Made by a program: the position numbers and the translations under genes. 48,007 bases of DNA, taken from positions 1 through 48,007 of the forward strand of contig NZ_JAGGLU010000015.1 of NCBI RefSeq assembly GCF_017874575.1. The letters run 5' to 3'. The notes under the pieces are model-generated. The model saw only the letters and a program-made list of their open reading frames with translations. It ran no database searches and had not been told where the DNA came from. Origin of the DNA: Lactobacillus colini. GTDB taxonomy: Bacteria > Bacillota > Bacilli > Lactobacillales > Lactobacillaceae. This document shows positions 26,146 through 33,410 of the stretch, one piece after another. Numbering within the stretch: position 1 is the first letter of the stretch; the number at the start of each line of letters is the position of its first letter.

Positions 26146-26191
26146 TTTGATCTTCCTCTCAGATAATTTGTAGCCTAATCTTACTAACTTA

Positions 26192-26206
26192 AATAAGCGC
26201 TTACAA
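26192..26206 (-). promoter_or_regulatory. cre-like CcpA site before the beta-glucoside operon
   Basis: On the minus strand TTGTAAGCGCTTATT fits WTGNAANCGNWNNCW with one mismatch and contains the palindromic core TAAGCGCTTA. It lies about 47-61 bp before the PTS start codon, between it and the divergent regulator gene, and could also be read as an operator of that regulator. Confidence 0.6.
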
Positions 26207-26222
26207 TATATTTGAGAAAAAG

Positions 26223-26231
26223 TGGTATAAT
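26223..26231 (+). promoter_or_regulatory. Extended -10 promoter of the RpiR-type regulator gene
   Basis: TG-g-TATAAT (26223-26231) is a perfect extended -10. TTACAA (26201-26206) lies 19 bp upstream as a possible -35, overlapping the cre-like site. Confidence 0.6.
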
Positions 26232-26299
26232 GTTTACAAATTTTATTTAATTAATATTTATTAATGTAAATTTTGTTTGCAAAAAAGGAAAAAAATAAA

Positions 26300-27151
26300 A
26301 TGTTGATAGACAATTTAAAAGATGAATCGAAATATTCGTCAACAGAAAGAAGAATTGCTAAATTATTGCTTGAAAAAGGAACAGAAACTCAAGATCAAAC
26401 CATCAGGGAATTGGCAAAAGAAATATATTCTAATCCATCTTCTTTTATACGGTTTGCACACAAATTAGGCTATAAGGGATGGAATGATCTGAAAAAGCAG
26501 TATTTAAAAGAACTAGATTACTTATTACACCAAAAAAATATTGACGTGAATATTCCTTTTACAGAAAGGGATTCTTTTGCTGGAATTGCCACTAAGGTTA
26601 CGGAAACAAAAATAAGTGCAATGAATGATACTTTGCGCTTATTAGACAATAAAAAAATTAATCAATTTATTAATATGCTGTATAAAGCCAATGAGATAGT
26701 CATTTTTGCTCATAGTGTAAATCTGTTATTAGCACAGGAATTTCAATTTAAGATGCGGCGTATAAATAGACGAGTAAAGATTAGTAATTTATCGGGAGAA
26801 CAAGAATATGATATTTTGAATATGAATGAACAAGATTGCAGCTTATTTATTTCATATTCTGGTAGTGGTTTTGAAAAAGAATTAGAATTGCTTAAAAAAA
26901 GACATATCAATATAGCTGCTATTACCGGTTTAACTAATAATTCAATGAATAAGATGGCTAATTATATTTTTAATATTCCATCGAGAGAAAGACTATATTC
27001 ACAAATTGGTAATTATTCAACTAATACGTCAATTTCACTATTATTAGATATAATTTACTCAGAAATATTTGCTAGAGATTTTAGGAAAAATTACTCACAT
27101 ATTGTTCAAACTGGTAAAGTAGCTAATGTACGTACTATAGCTAAGCTGTGA
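26300..27151 (+). CDS. RpiR family transcriptional regulator
   Basis: The 283-aa protein has an N-terminal helix-turn-helix of the RpiR type (about 1-78: SSTERRIAKLLLEKG, TIRELAKEIYSNPSSFIRFAHKLGYKGWNDLKKQY) and a C-terminal SIS sugar-phosphate-binding domain (about 110-245: INMLYKANEIVIFAHSVNLLLAQEF, LFISYSGSGFEKEL). It probably senses a sugar phosphate and regulates the divergent beta-glucoside genes. ATG 26300 lies 11 bp behind AAGG; the frame is open back to TTG 26273, which has no ribosome binding site. Its last 38 codons and 3' flank are duplicated at 28991-29117. Confidence 0.9.
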   Translation: MLIDNLKDESKYSSTERRIAKLLLEKGTETQDQTIRELAKEIYSNPSSFIRFAHKLGYKGWNDLKKQYLKELDYLLHQKNIDVNIPFTERDSFAGIATKVTETKISAMNDTLRLLDNKKINQFINMLYKANEIVIFAHSVNLLLAQEFQFKMRRINRRVKISNLSGEQEYDILNMNEQDCSLFISYSGSGFEKELELLKKRHINIAAITGLTNNSMNKMANYIFNIPSRERLYSQIGNYSTNTSISLLLDIIYSEIFARDFRKNYSHIVQTGKVANVRTIAKL

Positions 27152-27171
27152 GATGAATAAAATAATTAAGT

Positions 27172-27197
27172 AAGTCGATGTAATACCGACTTTTTTC
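27172..27197 (+). terminator. Weak terminator behind the RpiR-type gene
   Basis: AAGTCG (27172-27177) pairs with CGACTT (27187-27192), followed by TTTT. The short stem suggests modest efficiency. Confidence 0.6.
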
Positions 27198-27213
27198 TAT
27201 GGAAAAATAAAAA

Positions 27214-27296
27214 TGTCTTTTATAAGTGATAAAATACCCCTCAAAGTGTCAGTTATAAATGACAAAATTAACGTTTTTTGTCATTTATAACTGACA
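27214..27296 (+). promoter_or_regulatory. Three operator-like dyads before the first DUF4143 gene
   Basis: Three 18-bp sites share the form TGTCAnTTATAAnTGACA: a degenerate one at 27214-27231, TGTCAGTTATAAATGACA at 27247-27264, and its exact reverse complement TGTCATTTATAACTGACA at 27279-27296. Centres are about 33 bp apart, near three helical turns. The last two together form a 20-bp perfect inverted repeat (27248-27267 and 27276-27295). The last site would overlap the -35 region of the following gene, so repression is plausible. Confidence 0.65.
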
Positions 27297-27330
27297 ATAT
27301 GATAAAATAAGATAAAAGGAGGAATTTTAA

Positions 27331-28608
27331 TTGGATCATAATATTCTTCGTCATGTTATAGCAGATCAACATCGAATTATTAAACAAGCTAAGATTATTC
27401 CACGAGATTATTGGTTTGATCCGCAAGCAAACTATGTCTTAGTAGGATTACGACGTGCTGGAAAATCTACTTTGCTCTATAAAAGAGCACAAGATTTAAT
27501 TGCAGAAGGAAAATCTTGGTCACAAATTATCTATATTAATTTTGAAGATGAACGTTTAGTAGGGTTTAAGATAAACGATTTTGATGACATTCTTTCTGTT
27601 GCTAGCGAAATGACGGATAAGGAACCTTATATTTTTCTAGATGAAATTCAAAATATTGATGGTTGGGAAAAATTTGCCAGAAGAATTGCTGATCAAAAAT
27701 ATCGCACCTATATTACCGGCAGTAACGCCAAAATGCTCTCTTGGAAAATCGTTGAACGTTTAGGTGCTAGATATTTTATTAAAACAATTTTTCCTTATAA
27801 TTTCGAAGAGTTTTTGGCAGCTAAAGAAATTGAACATGATGATGACACCTTCTTTGATACTGTAGCAGATGGAAAATTACGTATGGCTGCTGCAGATTAT
27901 TTATCTCATGGTGGGTTACCTGAAACATTGATTTATTCTGATCGACGTGATTATTTGGAATCTATTTATCAAAAAATTTTACTTGGTGATATTATTGCGC
28001 GTAATAATGTTCGTAATCCTCAAGCTTTGCGATTATTAATTAGTAAAGTCGCTGAAACGCTAATGCATGATGTATCGTATCGAAGTCTTGCTAAAGCGGT
28101 TCATAATATAATTAATAAGCCTTTCGGAACTGATACAGTTATTAATTACATTTCTTACGTAAAATCCTCATTTTTGCTTTTTGAAATAAAAGATTATGTA
28201 GCTAAATTTGTTGATAAAAATTCAACACCTAAATATTATTTTACAGATAATGGAATCTTGAAGCTATTTTTAATAAATAAAGTGCCGATGCTTTTAGAAA
28301 ATCAAGTTGCAATTGCGCTTTATGAAAAGTATCGCGATTATCTTTATTATTTTAATTCAAGGAAAACTAAGATTGATGTAGACTTTTTTATACCAGATGA
28401 AAAAACTGCAATTCAAGTAACTTATGATTTAAATGAACGTGATTATGATCGTGAAGTTGGAAGTCTAATTAAGCTAGCTAAATCGAATATTGAAGTTGAG
28501 CGACTGATTATTGTTACAAGCGAGCAGGAAAAAGTGATTGAAGAAGATGGCATAAAAGTTGAAGTAATACCGCTTTATAAATTTTTATTAGATGACTTTG
28601 TTAATTAA
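27331..28608 (+). CDS. AAA ATPase with DUF4143 domain
   Basis: The 425-aa protein has an N-terminal AAA_14-type ATPase domain with Walker A LVGLRRAGKSTLLYKRA (about 37-53), Walker B IFLDEIQNIDGWEKF and sensor segment TYITGSNAKML. The C-terminal DUF4143 part (about 200-425) contains the DSRxxKID-like VDFFI and IQVTYDL strands, reminiscent of a PD-(D/E)XK nuclease fold with the lysine lost. The start is TTG 27331, eight bases behind a perfect AAAGGAGG. The function of these ATPases is unknown; they often sit in accessory DNA. Three operator-like dyads lie upstream. Another family member is encoded at 38347-39531 and is only distantly similar. Confidence 0.87.
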   Translation: MDHNILRHVIADQHRIIKQAKIIPRDYWFDPQANYVLVGLRRAGKSTLLYKRAQDLIAEGKSWSQIIYINFEDERLVGFKINDFDDILSVASEMTDKEPYIFLDEIQNIDGWEKFARRIADQKYRTYITGSNAKMLSWKIVERLGARYFIKTIFPYNFEEFLAAKEIEHDDDTFFDTVADGKLRMAAADYLSHGGLPETLIYSDRRDYLESIYQKILLGDIIARNNVRNPQALRLLISKVAETLMHDVSYRSLAKAVHNIINKPFGTDTVINYISYVKSSFLLFEIKDYVAKFVDKNSTPKYYFTDNGILKLFLINKVPMLLENQVAIALYEKYRDYLYYFNSRKTKIDVDFFIPDEKTAIQVTYDLNERDYDREVGSLIKLAKSNIEVERLIIVTSEQEKVIEEDGIKVEVIPLYKFLLDDFVN

Positions 28609-28706
28609 AAAATGAAGGTACACTTTAAAATATTAATATGTTAAAGTTGATAGTGATTTGTCAAACTAATGGATTAAAGTTATCAATTTTAATTAAGAGG
28701 TAAAAA

Positions 28707-28993
28707 TGTACTGAGCTGCAAAAGTTGGACAAAAATTTAATCTAAGATGCTAAGGCTTGATTTCGATATTCTATCGGAGTCAGGCCTTTTAGTCTGTCTT
28801 TTATTCTTTCATTGTTATAGTATTCGATATATTCTTCAATTGCTTTGGTTAATTCACCAAGATTCTTGTACTTGTATTCTTGATCATAGAACATTTCTGT
28901 TTTGAGCAAGCCAAAGAAGTTTTCCATTAAGCCATCATCCATTGAATTGCCTTTGCGAGACATGCTTTGAGTAATTCCACGCAGCTTTAATTC
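28707..28993 (-). mobile_element. 3' fragment of an IS3-family element
   Basis: The segment begins with an IS150/IS1223-like end (TGTACTGAGCTGCAAAAG at 28707-28724, recalled resemblance) and holds the C-terminal part of an IS3 orfB transposase. The reading continues beyond the first ATG back to 28993, where it stops abruptly at a copy of the rpiR 3' end. The opposite inverted end and orfA are missing. The junction at 28991-28993 is shared by both sequences. Confidence 0.82.
28742..28993 (-). pseudogene. IS3-family transposase OrfB, C-terminal fragment
   Basis: About 83 codons remain, reading ELKLRGITQSMSRKGNSMDD, then LMENFFGLLKTEMFY with the last catalytic Glu of the DDE triad, then EYIEYYNNERIKDRLKGLTP and the usual end EYRNQALAS. 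The two catalytic Asp residues and the N-terminal half are missing. The full protein is about 280 residues. It cannot be active. Confidence 0.88.
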
Positions 28994-29117
28994 ACTATTA
29001 TTAGATATAATTTATTCAGAAATATTTGCTAGAGATTTTAGGAAAAATTACTCACATATTGTTCAAACTGGTAAAGTAGCTAATGTACGTACTATATCTA
29101 AGCGGTGAGATGAATAA
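28991..29117 (+). pseudogene. Second copy of the rpiR 3' end
   Basis: 127 bp match 27034-27160 with three mismatches by direct comparison. The frame is kept (it reads SLLLDIIYSEIFARDF and ends NVRTISKR, stop 29106-29108), but the first 245 codons are absent. It begins exactly where the IS3 fragment stops. It marks either an insertion in the rpiR 3' region or recombination with a second rpiR-like locus. Confidence 0.88.
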
Positions 29118-29118
29118 T

Positions 29119-29145
29119 ACTATGCTATAATTTTCTAATAAAAAT
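29119..29145 (+). repeat. 27-bp direct repeat, right copy (bgl block border)
   Basis: This copy of the 22872-22898 repeat has one mismatch. It includes the extended -10 TG-c-TATAAT (29123-29131), the probable promoter of the leader peptide and MFS gene. Confidence 0.72.
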
Positions 29146-29164
29146 ACTAAAAGAGGTGATAAGA

Positions 29165-29239
29165 ATGCTTGTACAAATGAATCATTTCCTTTCATGTGTA
29201 AAGCTTTATCCCAGTATCTTCCCCGCAGGAATTTATTAG
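29165..29239 (+). CDS. 24-aa leader peptide of the MFS gene
   Basis: ATG 29165 opens 24 codons behind AGAGGTGAT (29152-29160). The product begins MLVQMNHFLSCVKLYP and ends AGIY. It is transcribed from TG-c-TATAAT and lies 51 bp before an exporter gene, with its last codons inside the first hairpin arm of the attenuator. Short leader peptides in this position let an antibiotic-stalled ribosome rearrange the mRNA. The MLV-x-QM opening recalls the leader of tet(M), but that is memory and short. Confidence 0.72.
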   Translation: MLVQMNHFLSCVKLYPSIFPAGIY

Positions 29240-29290
29240 CTAGCGGGGAGCAAACTAAATGTTTCCCGCATTTTTAGGAATGTAGGGAAA
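29220..29290 (+). promoter_or_regulatory. Translational attenuator before the MFS gene
   Basis: Four complementary arms are visible: 1, TCCCCGC (29220-29226); 2, GCGGGGA (29243-29249); 3, TTTCCCGC (29262-29269); 4, GGGAAA (29285-29290). Arms 1:2 and 3:4 can pair, with 3:4 hiding the exporter ribosome binding site AGGGA. Alternatively 2:3 pairs and frees arm 4. Arm 1 overlaps the last codons of the leader peptide, so a stalled ribosome there would switch the structure on. No T tract follows, so this acts on translation, not termination. Confidence 0.72.
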
Positions 29291-30508
29291 ATGAAAAGAA
29301 AAATAAATAACAAAAATTTGTATATTTTACTTAGTGGCAGAATTGCAACCAACATTGCAGATAGTCTATTCTACATGGCAATCTTATGGTCTTTCAAAGA
29401 AAAGTTTCAATCACCGATTATTGTTTCGTTAATTTTTACGATTGAGTCAGTAATTGACATGTTTTCTTTTTCTTTGGGACCGATTATTGATCGAATTAAG
29501 ATTAAAAAATTGCTGAAAGTGGTTAGCTTCTTGCAAGCAATTTTTAGTGTAATTGCAGTTGGAATTATTTTACTTAATGGCAAGAAAGTAGTTAGCATCA
29601 GTTTATTGTTGTTGATTTACTTACTTTCAACAATCGGTTCGACAATGCTTTATCCATCAGAAGAAAAGATTTTGCCTACACTTGTGAACCATGAAAATTT
29701 GATCAAAGCAAATGCATTATTTCAAATGAGTTATCGCACATTAGACTTATTCTTAGATGCATTAGCGACGATACTGATCACCCTTGTATCAGTACCATTT
29801 ACGTTGATTATTTCCGGGGTAATATTTGCGCTGGCCTTAGCTTTGTATACTAGCTTAGGTTTGGTCAAGCAAAGTATGACTGCAATTGATGAGGAAGTAA
29901 CTTGTGAATATCTAACTGATTTAAAAATTGGCTGGAATATTTTGGAACAAGAGGGTAGAATTCTAGCTTTGATTATTCCATTTGCAGTGACTAACTTGTT
30001 CTATGGAGTTGCTTCAGTTGGGCTGCCGTATTTTGCTAGTAAGTATTTGACTAATAGTGCAATTAGTTACGGCAGCTTAGGTTTAGCGTCATCTATTGGT
30101 GGATTAATTGGGGCAATGTTGGTGCATAGATTCTCATTCGGAAGCCGTAATCTCAGCCGTTTCGTCGTGGTTTGTTTGGTTTTAGCAGGGATATCAGTTA
30201 TTGGCGAGCCAGCTTTAGCGGTAAGGATGCCAGTGTTAGTATTTCTATTATTTGCAAGTTCAAGCTTGTGGATTGCGATGATGAATATTAATTTTGAAAC
30301 TTTAGTTCAAAAAAGCTTTAGTCCTAACCTGCTTGGAAGAATTGAAACAATTAATTCAAGCATCATTTCTTGCATGATTCCAATTGGCTCATTGCTTGGT
30401 GGCATAATTGTGAAATATGTCGGGGTTAATTGGGCAATTTATCTACAGGGAATTGCTGAACTTGTAACGGGAATATACTATTTAGTGATTTTTAATAAAA
30501 GAAAATAA
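29291..30508 (+). CDS. MFS exporter, macrolide-efflux-like
   Basis: The 405-aa protein has about twelve membrane helices and belongs to the MFS branch that contains Mef-type macrolide pumps (family impression from LYPSEEKILPTLV, ALFQMSYRTLDLFLDALAT, and the FxxGRIETINSSIIS region near 350). It would export a small hydrophobic compound by proton exchange. The start ATG follows AGGGA, which lies in arm 4 of the attenuator. A leader peptide with stalling architecture upstream suggests induction by a ribosome-targeting drug. The actual substrate is unknown. It ends at a bidirectional terminator. Confidence 0.83.
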   Translation: MKRKINNKNLYILLSGRIATNIADSLFYMAILWSFKEKFQSPIIVSLIFTIESVIDMFSFSLGPIIDRIKIKKLLKVVSFLQAIFSVIAVGIILLNGKKVVSISLLLLIYLLSTIGSTMLYPSEEKILPTLVNHENLIKANALFQMSYRTLDLFLDALATILITLVSVPFTLIISGVIFALALALYTSLGLVKQSMTAIDEEVTCEYLTDLKIGWNILEQEGRILALIIPFAVTNLFYGVASVGLPYFASKYLTNSAISYGSLGLASSIGGLIGAMLVHRFSFGSRNLSRFVVVCLVLAGISVIGEPALAVRMPVLVFLLFASSSLWIAMMNINFETLVQKSFSPNLLGRIETINSSIISCMIPIGSLLGGIIVKYVGVNWAIYLQGIAELVTGIYYLVIFNKRK

Positions 30509-30515
30509 TATATAG

Positions 30516-30556
30516 AAAAAGGTCCTGAGATTCATATAGAATTTTCAGGACCTTTT
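30516..30556. terminator. Bidirectional terminator between the MFS gene and pdxK
   Basis: AAAAAGGTCCTGA (30516-30528) pairs with TCAGGACCTTTT (30545-30556). A and T tracts on either side fit both convergent genes. Confidence 0.9.
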
Positions 30557-30585
30557 AAATTGATCTAAGATCATCTTTTTGATTA

Positions 30586-31413
30586 TTATTCATTTCTTTC
30601 AGTCATGATCTTCTGCGCAGCCAAGTGATTGATTGGACCATAGGTAGAACCAATGTCAATTGGATGAGATAGCGCCTCATAAGTAAAGTCTTTAGCAATG
30701 TGAACGGCTTGTTTTAGGTCAGTTCCTTTAGCTAATTCTGCTGCAATTACAGCAGAAAGAGTATCACCAGTACCGTTAACACGATCGGTCTTAAAGTAAG
30801 GCTTGCTAAGCCATTCATCACTACTGTCTTCTAAGAGTAGATAGTCCCTAACTTCAGTAGAGGTTCCGTCGTGATGGCCCTTCAATAAAACGTTACGTGC
30901 CCCCATGTTTTGAAGCATTTGAGCACCGCGTTTAATTTCGTCTTCGTTTTTTAATTCTAAGCCTGTAAGCTTTTGTGCTTCATAGAAGTTAGGCGTAATG
31001 ATTGTTGCCAGTGGCAATAATTCATCTAAGAAGGCTTGATAAGCATCGTCAGCTAGTAGAGTAGCACCATGCTTAGTGATAATTACAGGATCTAAGACTA
31101 TATTCTTCATCTTGTATTCTTTTAAGTTCTTGGCAACGACATCAATGATTTCTTTGTTAGCTAACATTCCTGTCTTGCTAGCACCGATATTATAGTCATC
31201 ATCATTTAAGACATCGAATTGCTTTTGAATAAAGTCAATTGGCATTAATTGTTGAGCAAATATTCCCTTAGAATTACCAGCAACATTGGCTGTCACAAGT
31301 CCCATTCCGTATACTCCACGTGCATAGAATGTATGTAAGTCCGCAGGCATTCCAGCGCTGCCATCGCTATCGTGTCCCGCAATTGTAAGTGCCTGAATTT
31401 GTTTTTGAGCCAT
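30586..31413 (-). CDS. pdxK: Pyridoxal kinase (ThiD/PdxK-type ribokinase fold)
   Basis: The 275-aa protein is a ribokinase-fold kinase for a vitamin B6 vitamer (or hydroxymethylpyrimidine). The start ALTIAGHDSDGSAGMPADLHTF, the substrate segment TGMLANKEII, the PNFYEAQKLTG strand and the anion hole with catalytic Asp in RVNGTGDTLSAVIAAELAKG are all typical of the ThiD/PdxK group. It has the length of Firmicutes pdxK. The start follows AGGAGG. It appears monocistronic, with a promoter region shared divergently with the phosphatase gene. Because no thi genes are near, pyridoxal kinase is the more likely role. Confidence 0.85.
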   Translation of the reverse strand: MAQKQIQALTIAGHDSDGSAGMPADLHTFYARGVYGMGLVTANVAGNSKGIFAQQLMPIDFIQKQFDVLNDDDYNIGASKTGMLANKEIIDVVAKNLKEYKMKNIVLDPVIITKHGATLLADDAYQAFLDELLPLATIITPNFYEAQKLTGLELKNEDEIKRGAQMLQNMGARNVLLKGHHDGTSTEVRDYLLLEDSSDEWLSKPYFKTDRVNGTGDTLSAVIAAELAKGTDLKQAVHIAKDFTYEALSHPIDIGSTYGPINHLAAQKIMTERNE

Positions 31414-31559
31414 CCAAACATTCCTCCTTTAATAAAAAATACTTACCCATATCTTCACACATCTACTAGTTCTTGGCAACCAGTAATAATTGTGAGCAAA
31501 ACTATTTTAAATAAGATAAAATTATAATTAGAAATTGAATGTAGAAAGGAATTTTCTAT

Positions 31560-32348
31560 ATGAAACATGATCGTTTAATAACACTAGACGGAACTGTGAA
31601 TTTTAGAGATTTGGGCGGATATCGCAATAAAGACGGGCAACATCTTAAATGGAATAAAATTTATCGTGCAGATTCATTAAGTTCCTTATCTGCCAATGAT
31701 GAGGCAAAGCTTGAAGAAATGAGGGTTACGATAGACTGCGATTTGCGTTCAACTAATGAACAAGCTATGGCGCCAGATCAATTATGGGATGGAGTCCAAT
31801 ATATTGACTGTCATCTTTATGCAGAAACTAGGGATGGTAGTTTTGCTAAAGAAAAGGATCGGGCGGTTTATAAATTTTTGCACCATATTCCCAAGATTAA
31901 CGGAACTAACAACTTCTTAGGTGAAATTTATCAAAATGTGATCCTTAGCCCTGCAAGTCAGGCGGCATTTGCCAAGGTATTTGCCAACTTATTAACTTTA
32001 CCTGAAGATGAGGGACTTGTATTTCATTGCAGTGCTGGCAAGGATCGGACAGGGATGACCGCTGCATTACTTTTAACTGCCTTGGGAGTTGATGATAAGA
32101 CAATATCACAAGATTATTTATTGACGAATCAACTTTATAGCTTTGGTCTAAAAAAGCAAATCCCAAGTGATTCGGAAATGATTAACTTAGTTAATCGAAT
32201 GAACGTTACTCAAGGTGAGGGTACAGCAATTAAGGGTGTTACCCAGACCATAAATGAGGGCTTTGGCGGGTTTGATAAGTACTTTATTAAGGTTTTAGGC
32301 TTTAGTAAAGAAGATCTAACAAGACTAAGAGAACTCTATCTAGAATAA
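31560..32348 (+). CDS. Tyrosine/lipid phosphatase, DSP family
   Basis: The 262-aa protein has the cysteine phosphatase loop HCSAGKDRTG with nucleophile Cys157 and Arg163. The N-terminal motif VNFRDLGGYRNKDGQHLKWNKIYRADSLSSL (about 13-43) identifies the atypical bacterial PTP family, similar to LipA of Listeria and Lp_2868 types. Cytoplasmic, no signal peptide. Substrates could be phosphotyrosine proteins or phosphoinositides. The start follows GAAAGGA. It ends at a strong bidirectional terminator that also serves scrR. Confidence 0.9.
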   Translation: MKHDRLITLDGTVNFRDLGGYRNKDGQHLKWNKIYRADSLSSLSANDEAKLEEMRVTIDCDLRSTNEQAMAPDQLWDGVQYIDCHLYAETRDGSFAKEKDRAVYKFLHHIPKINGTNNFLGEIYQNVILSPASQAAFAKVFANLLTLPEDEGLVFHCSAGKDRTGMTAALLLTALGVDDKTISQDYLLTNQLYSFGLKKQIPSDSEMINLVNRMNVTQGEGTAIKGVTQTINEGFGGFDKYFIKVLGFSKEDLTRLRELYLE

Positions 32349-32357
32349 TTACAACAC

Positions 32358-32404
32358 AAATCAAAAAATGGAGAAGGACTGCAAACTTCTCCATTTTTTG
32401 ATTT
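32358..32404. terminator. Bidirectional terminator between the phosphatase gene and scrR
   Basis: An 18-bp perfect stem, AAATCAAAAAATGGAGAA (32358-32375) against 32387-32404, carries A and T tracts suitable for both directions. It runs up to the scrR stop codon. Confidence 0.93.
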
Positions 32405-33394
32405 TTAATTATTACTTGAAGATTCTCGTTTTAAGATTTTAACTGGTAGTTTATAAGTTGAAGTTTCTAAAGTTTTATCGGGATCGGCTATTCTCTCTTC
32501 CAATAATTTAACTAATAATTGAGCAATTGCGCCAAGTGGCTGCACAATTGTAGAAAGTTCAGGATGATAAGTTTGAATGTAATCAGTACCATCAAAACCA
32601 ATGACCTTAAGGTCATTGGGAACTTTAATTCCAAGCTTTTTAGCAATATTTAGAACTAAAATTGCCGTTAAGTCATCAGAAGCTACGATACCGTCCACCT
32701 TATGGAACTGTAATAAGTCTTTAATGGCCATTTCTTTAAGTTCAGGCGTTTCACCAAAGATTACTGGATGAATGTGCTGAGTTAAGCCAAGCTTCTCAAT
32801 TGTCTCTTTATATCCTTCAAGTCGGCGCTGAGTAGGATGACCATCTAAAACAGGATTACCAACAAAATAAATATGACGTGCCCCATTGTCATATAGTTCT
32901 TGTGTTGCCAAACAGCCACCTTGATAGTTATCGGCTGTAACGATAGGAATATTATCAGATAATTGTCTATCAAAAGAAATAATCGGTAAGCCTGTCTTTT
33001 GATATTCATCAATTCCCAAGTTGTGGGCACCAGCGATAATACCATCTACTTGATTAGCCATAAGCATTTGCAAGTAAGTACGTTCTTTTTCTTTATCGTT
33101 ACCAGCGTTACAGAGGATAGTCTTATAACCTGAGCTGAAAAGTTGCTTTTCAATTTCGGCTACTAATTCACCAAAGAAAGGATTAGCAATACTAGGAAAG
33201 ATTACGCCTACCAACTTAGTCTTCTTACCTTGAAGGGAGCGAGCTAGGGAGTTAGGTTGATAATTTAACTCTTTCATCGCTTGGTGAACTTTTTGGCGGG
33301 TTCGATCGCTAATATAGCCGTAATTATTTATTACTCGGGAAACGGTTGTAACTGAACATTGTGCTAATTTTGCAACATCTGTTAATTTTGCCAT
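32405..33394 (-). CDS. scrR: LacI-family sucrose operon repressor
   Basis: The 329-aa protein has the LacI-type helix-turn-helix (1-50: AKLTDVAKLAQCSVTTVSRVINNYGYISDRTRQKV) and the hinge sequence NYQPNSLARSLQGKKTKLVGVIFP, followed by a periplasmic-binding-type sensor domain. It is encoded 16 bp behind scrB and regulates the divergent scrA and scrB promoters, where sequences of the form AAACGC-n-TT are repeated. Sucrose-6-phosphate or fructose is the likely effector. The start follows AGGAAG. Confidence 0.92.
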   Translation of the reverse strand: MAKLTDVAKLAQCSVTTVSRVINNYGYISDRTRQKVHQAMKELNYQPNSLARSLQGKKTKLVGVIFPSIANPFFGELVAEIEKQLFSSGYKTILCNAGNDKEKERTYLQMLMANQVDGIIAGAHNLGIDEYQKTGLPIISFDRQLSDNIPIVTADNYQGGCLATQELYDNGARHIYFVGNPVLDGHPTQRRLEGYKETIEKLGLTQHIHPVIFGETPELKEMAIKDLLQFHKVDGIVASDDLTAILVLNIAKKLGIKVPNDLKVIGFDGTDYIQTYHPELSTIVQPLGAIAQLLVKLLEERIADPDKTLETSTYKLPVKILKRESSSNN

Positions 33395-33410
33395 TTTTCT
33401 TCCTACTTAA

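Noticed and set aside
28615..28706. Possible small gene or RNA between the DUF4143 gene and the IS3 fragment
   Set aside because: Only short AT-rich frames without start signals, and no stable stem.
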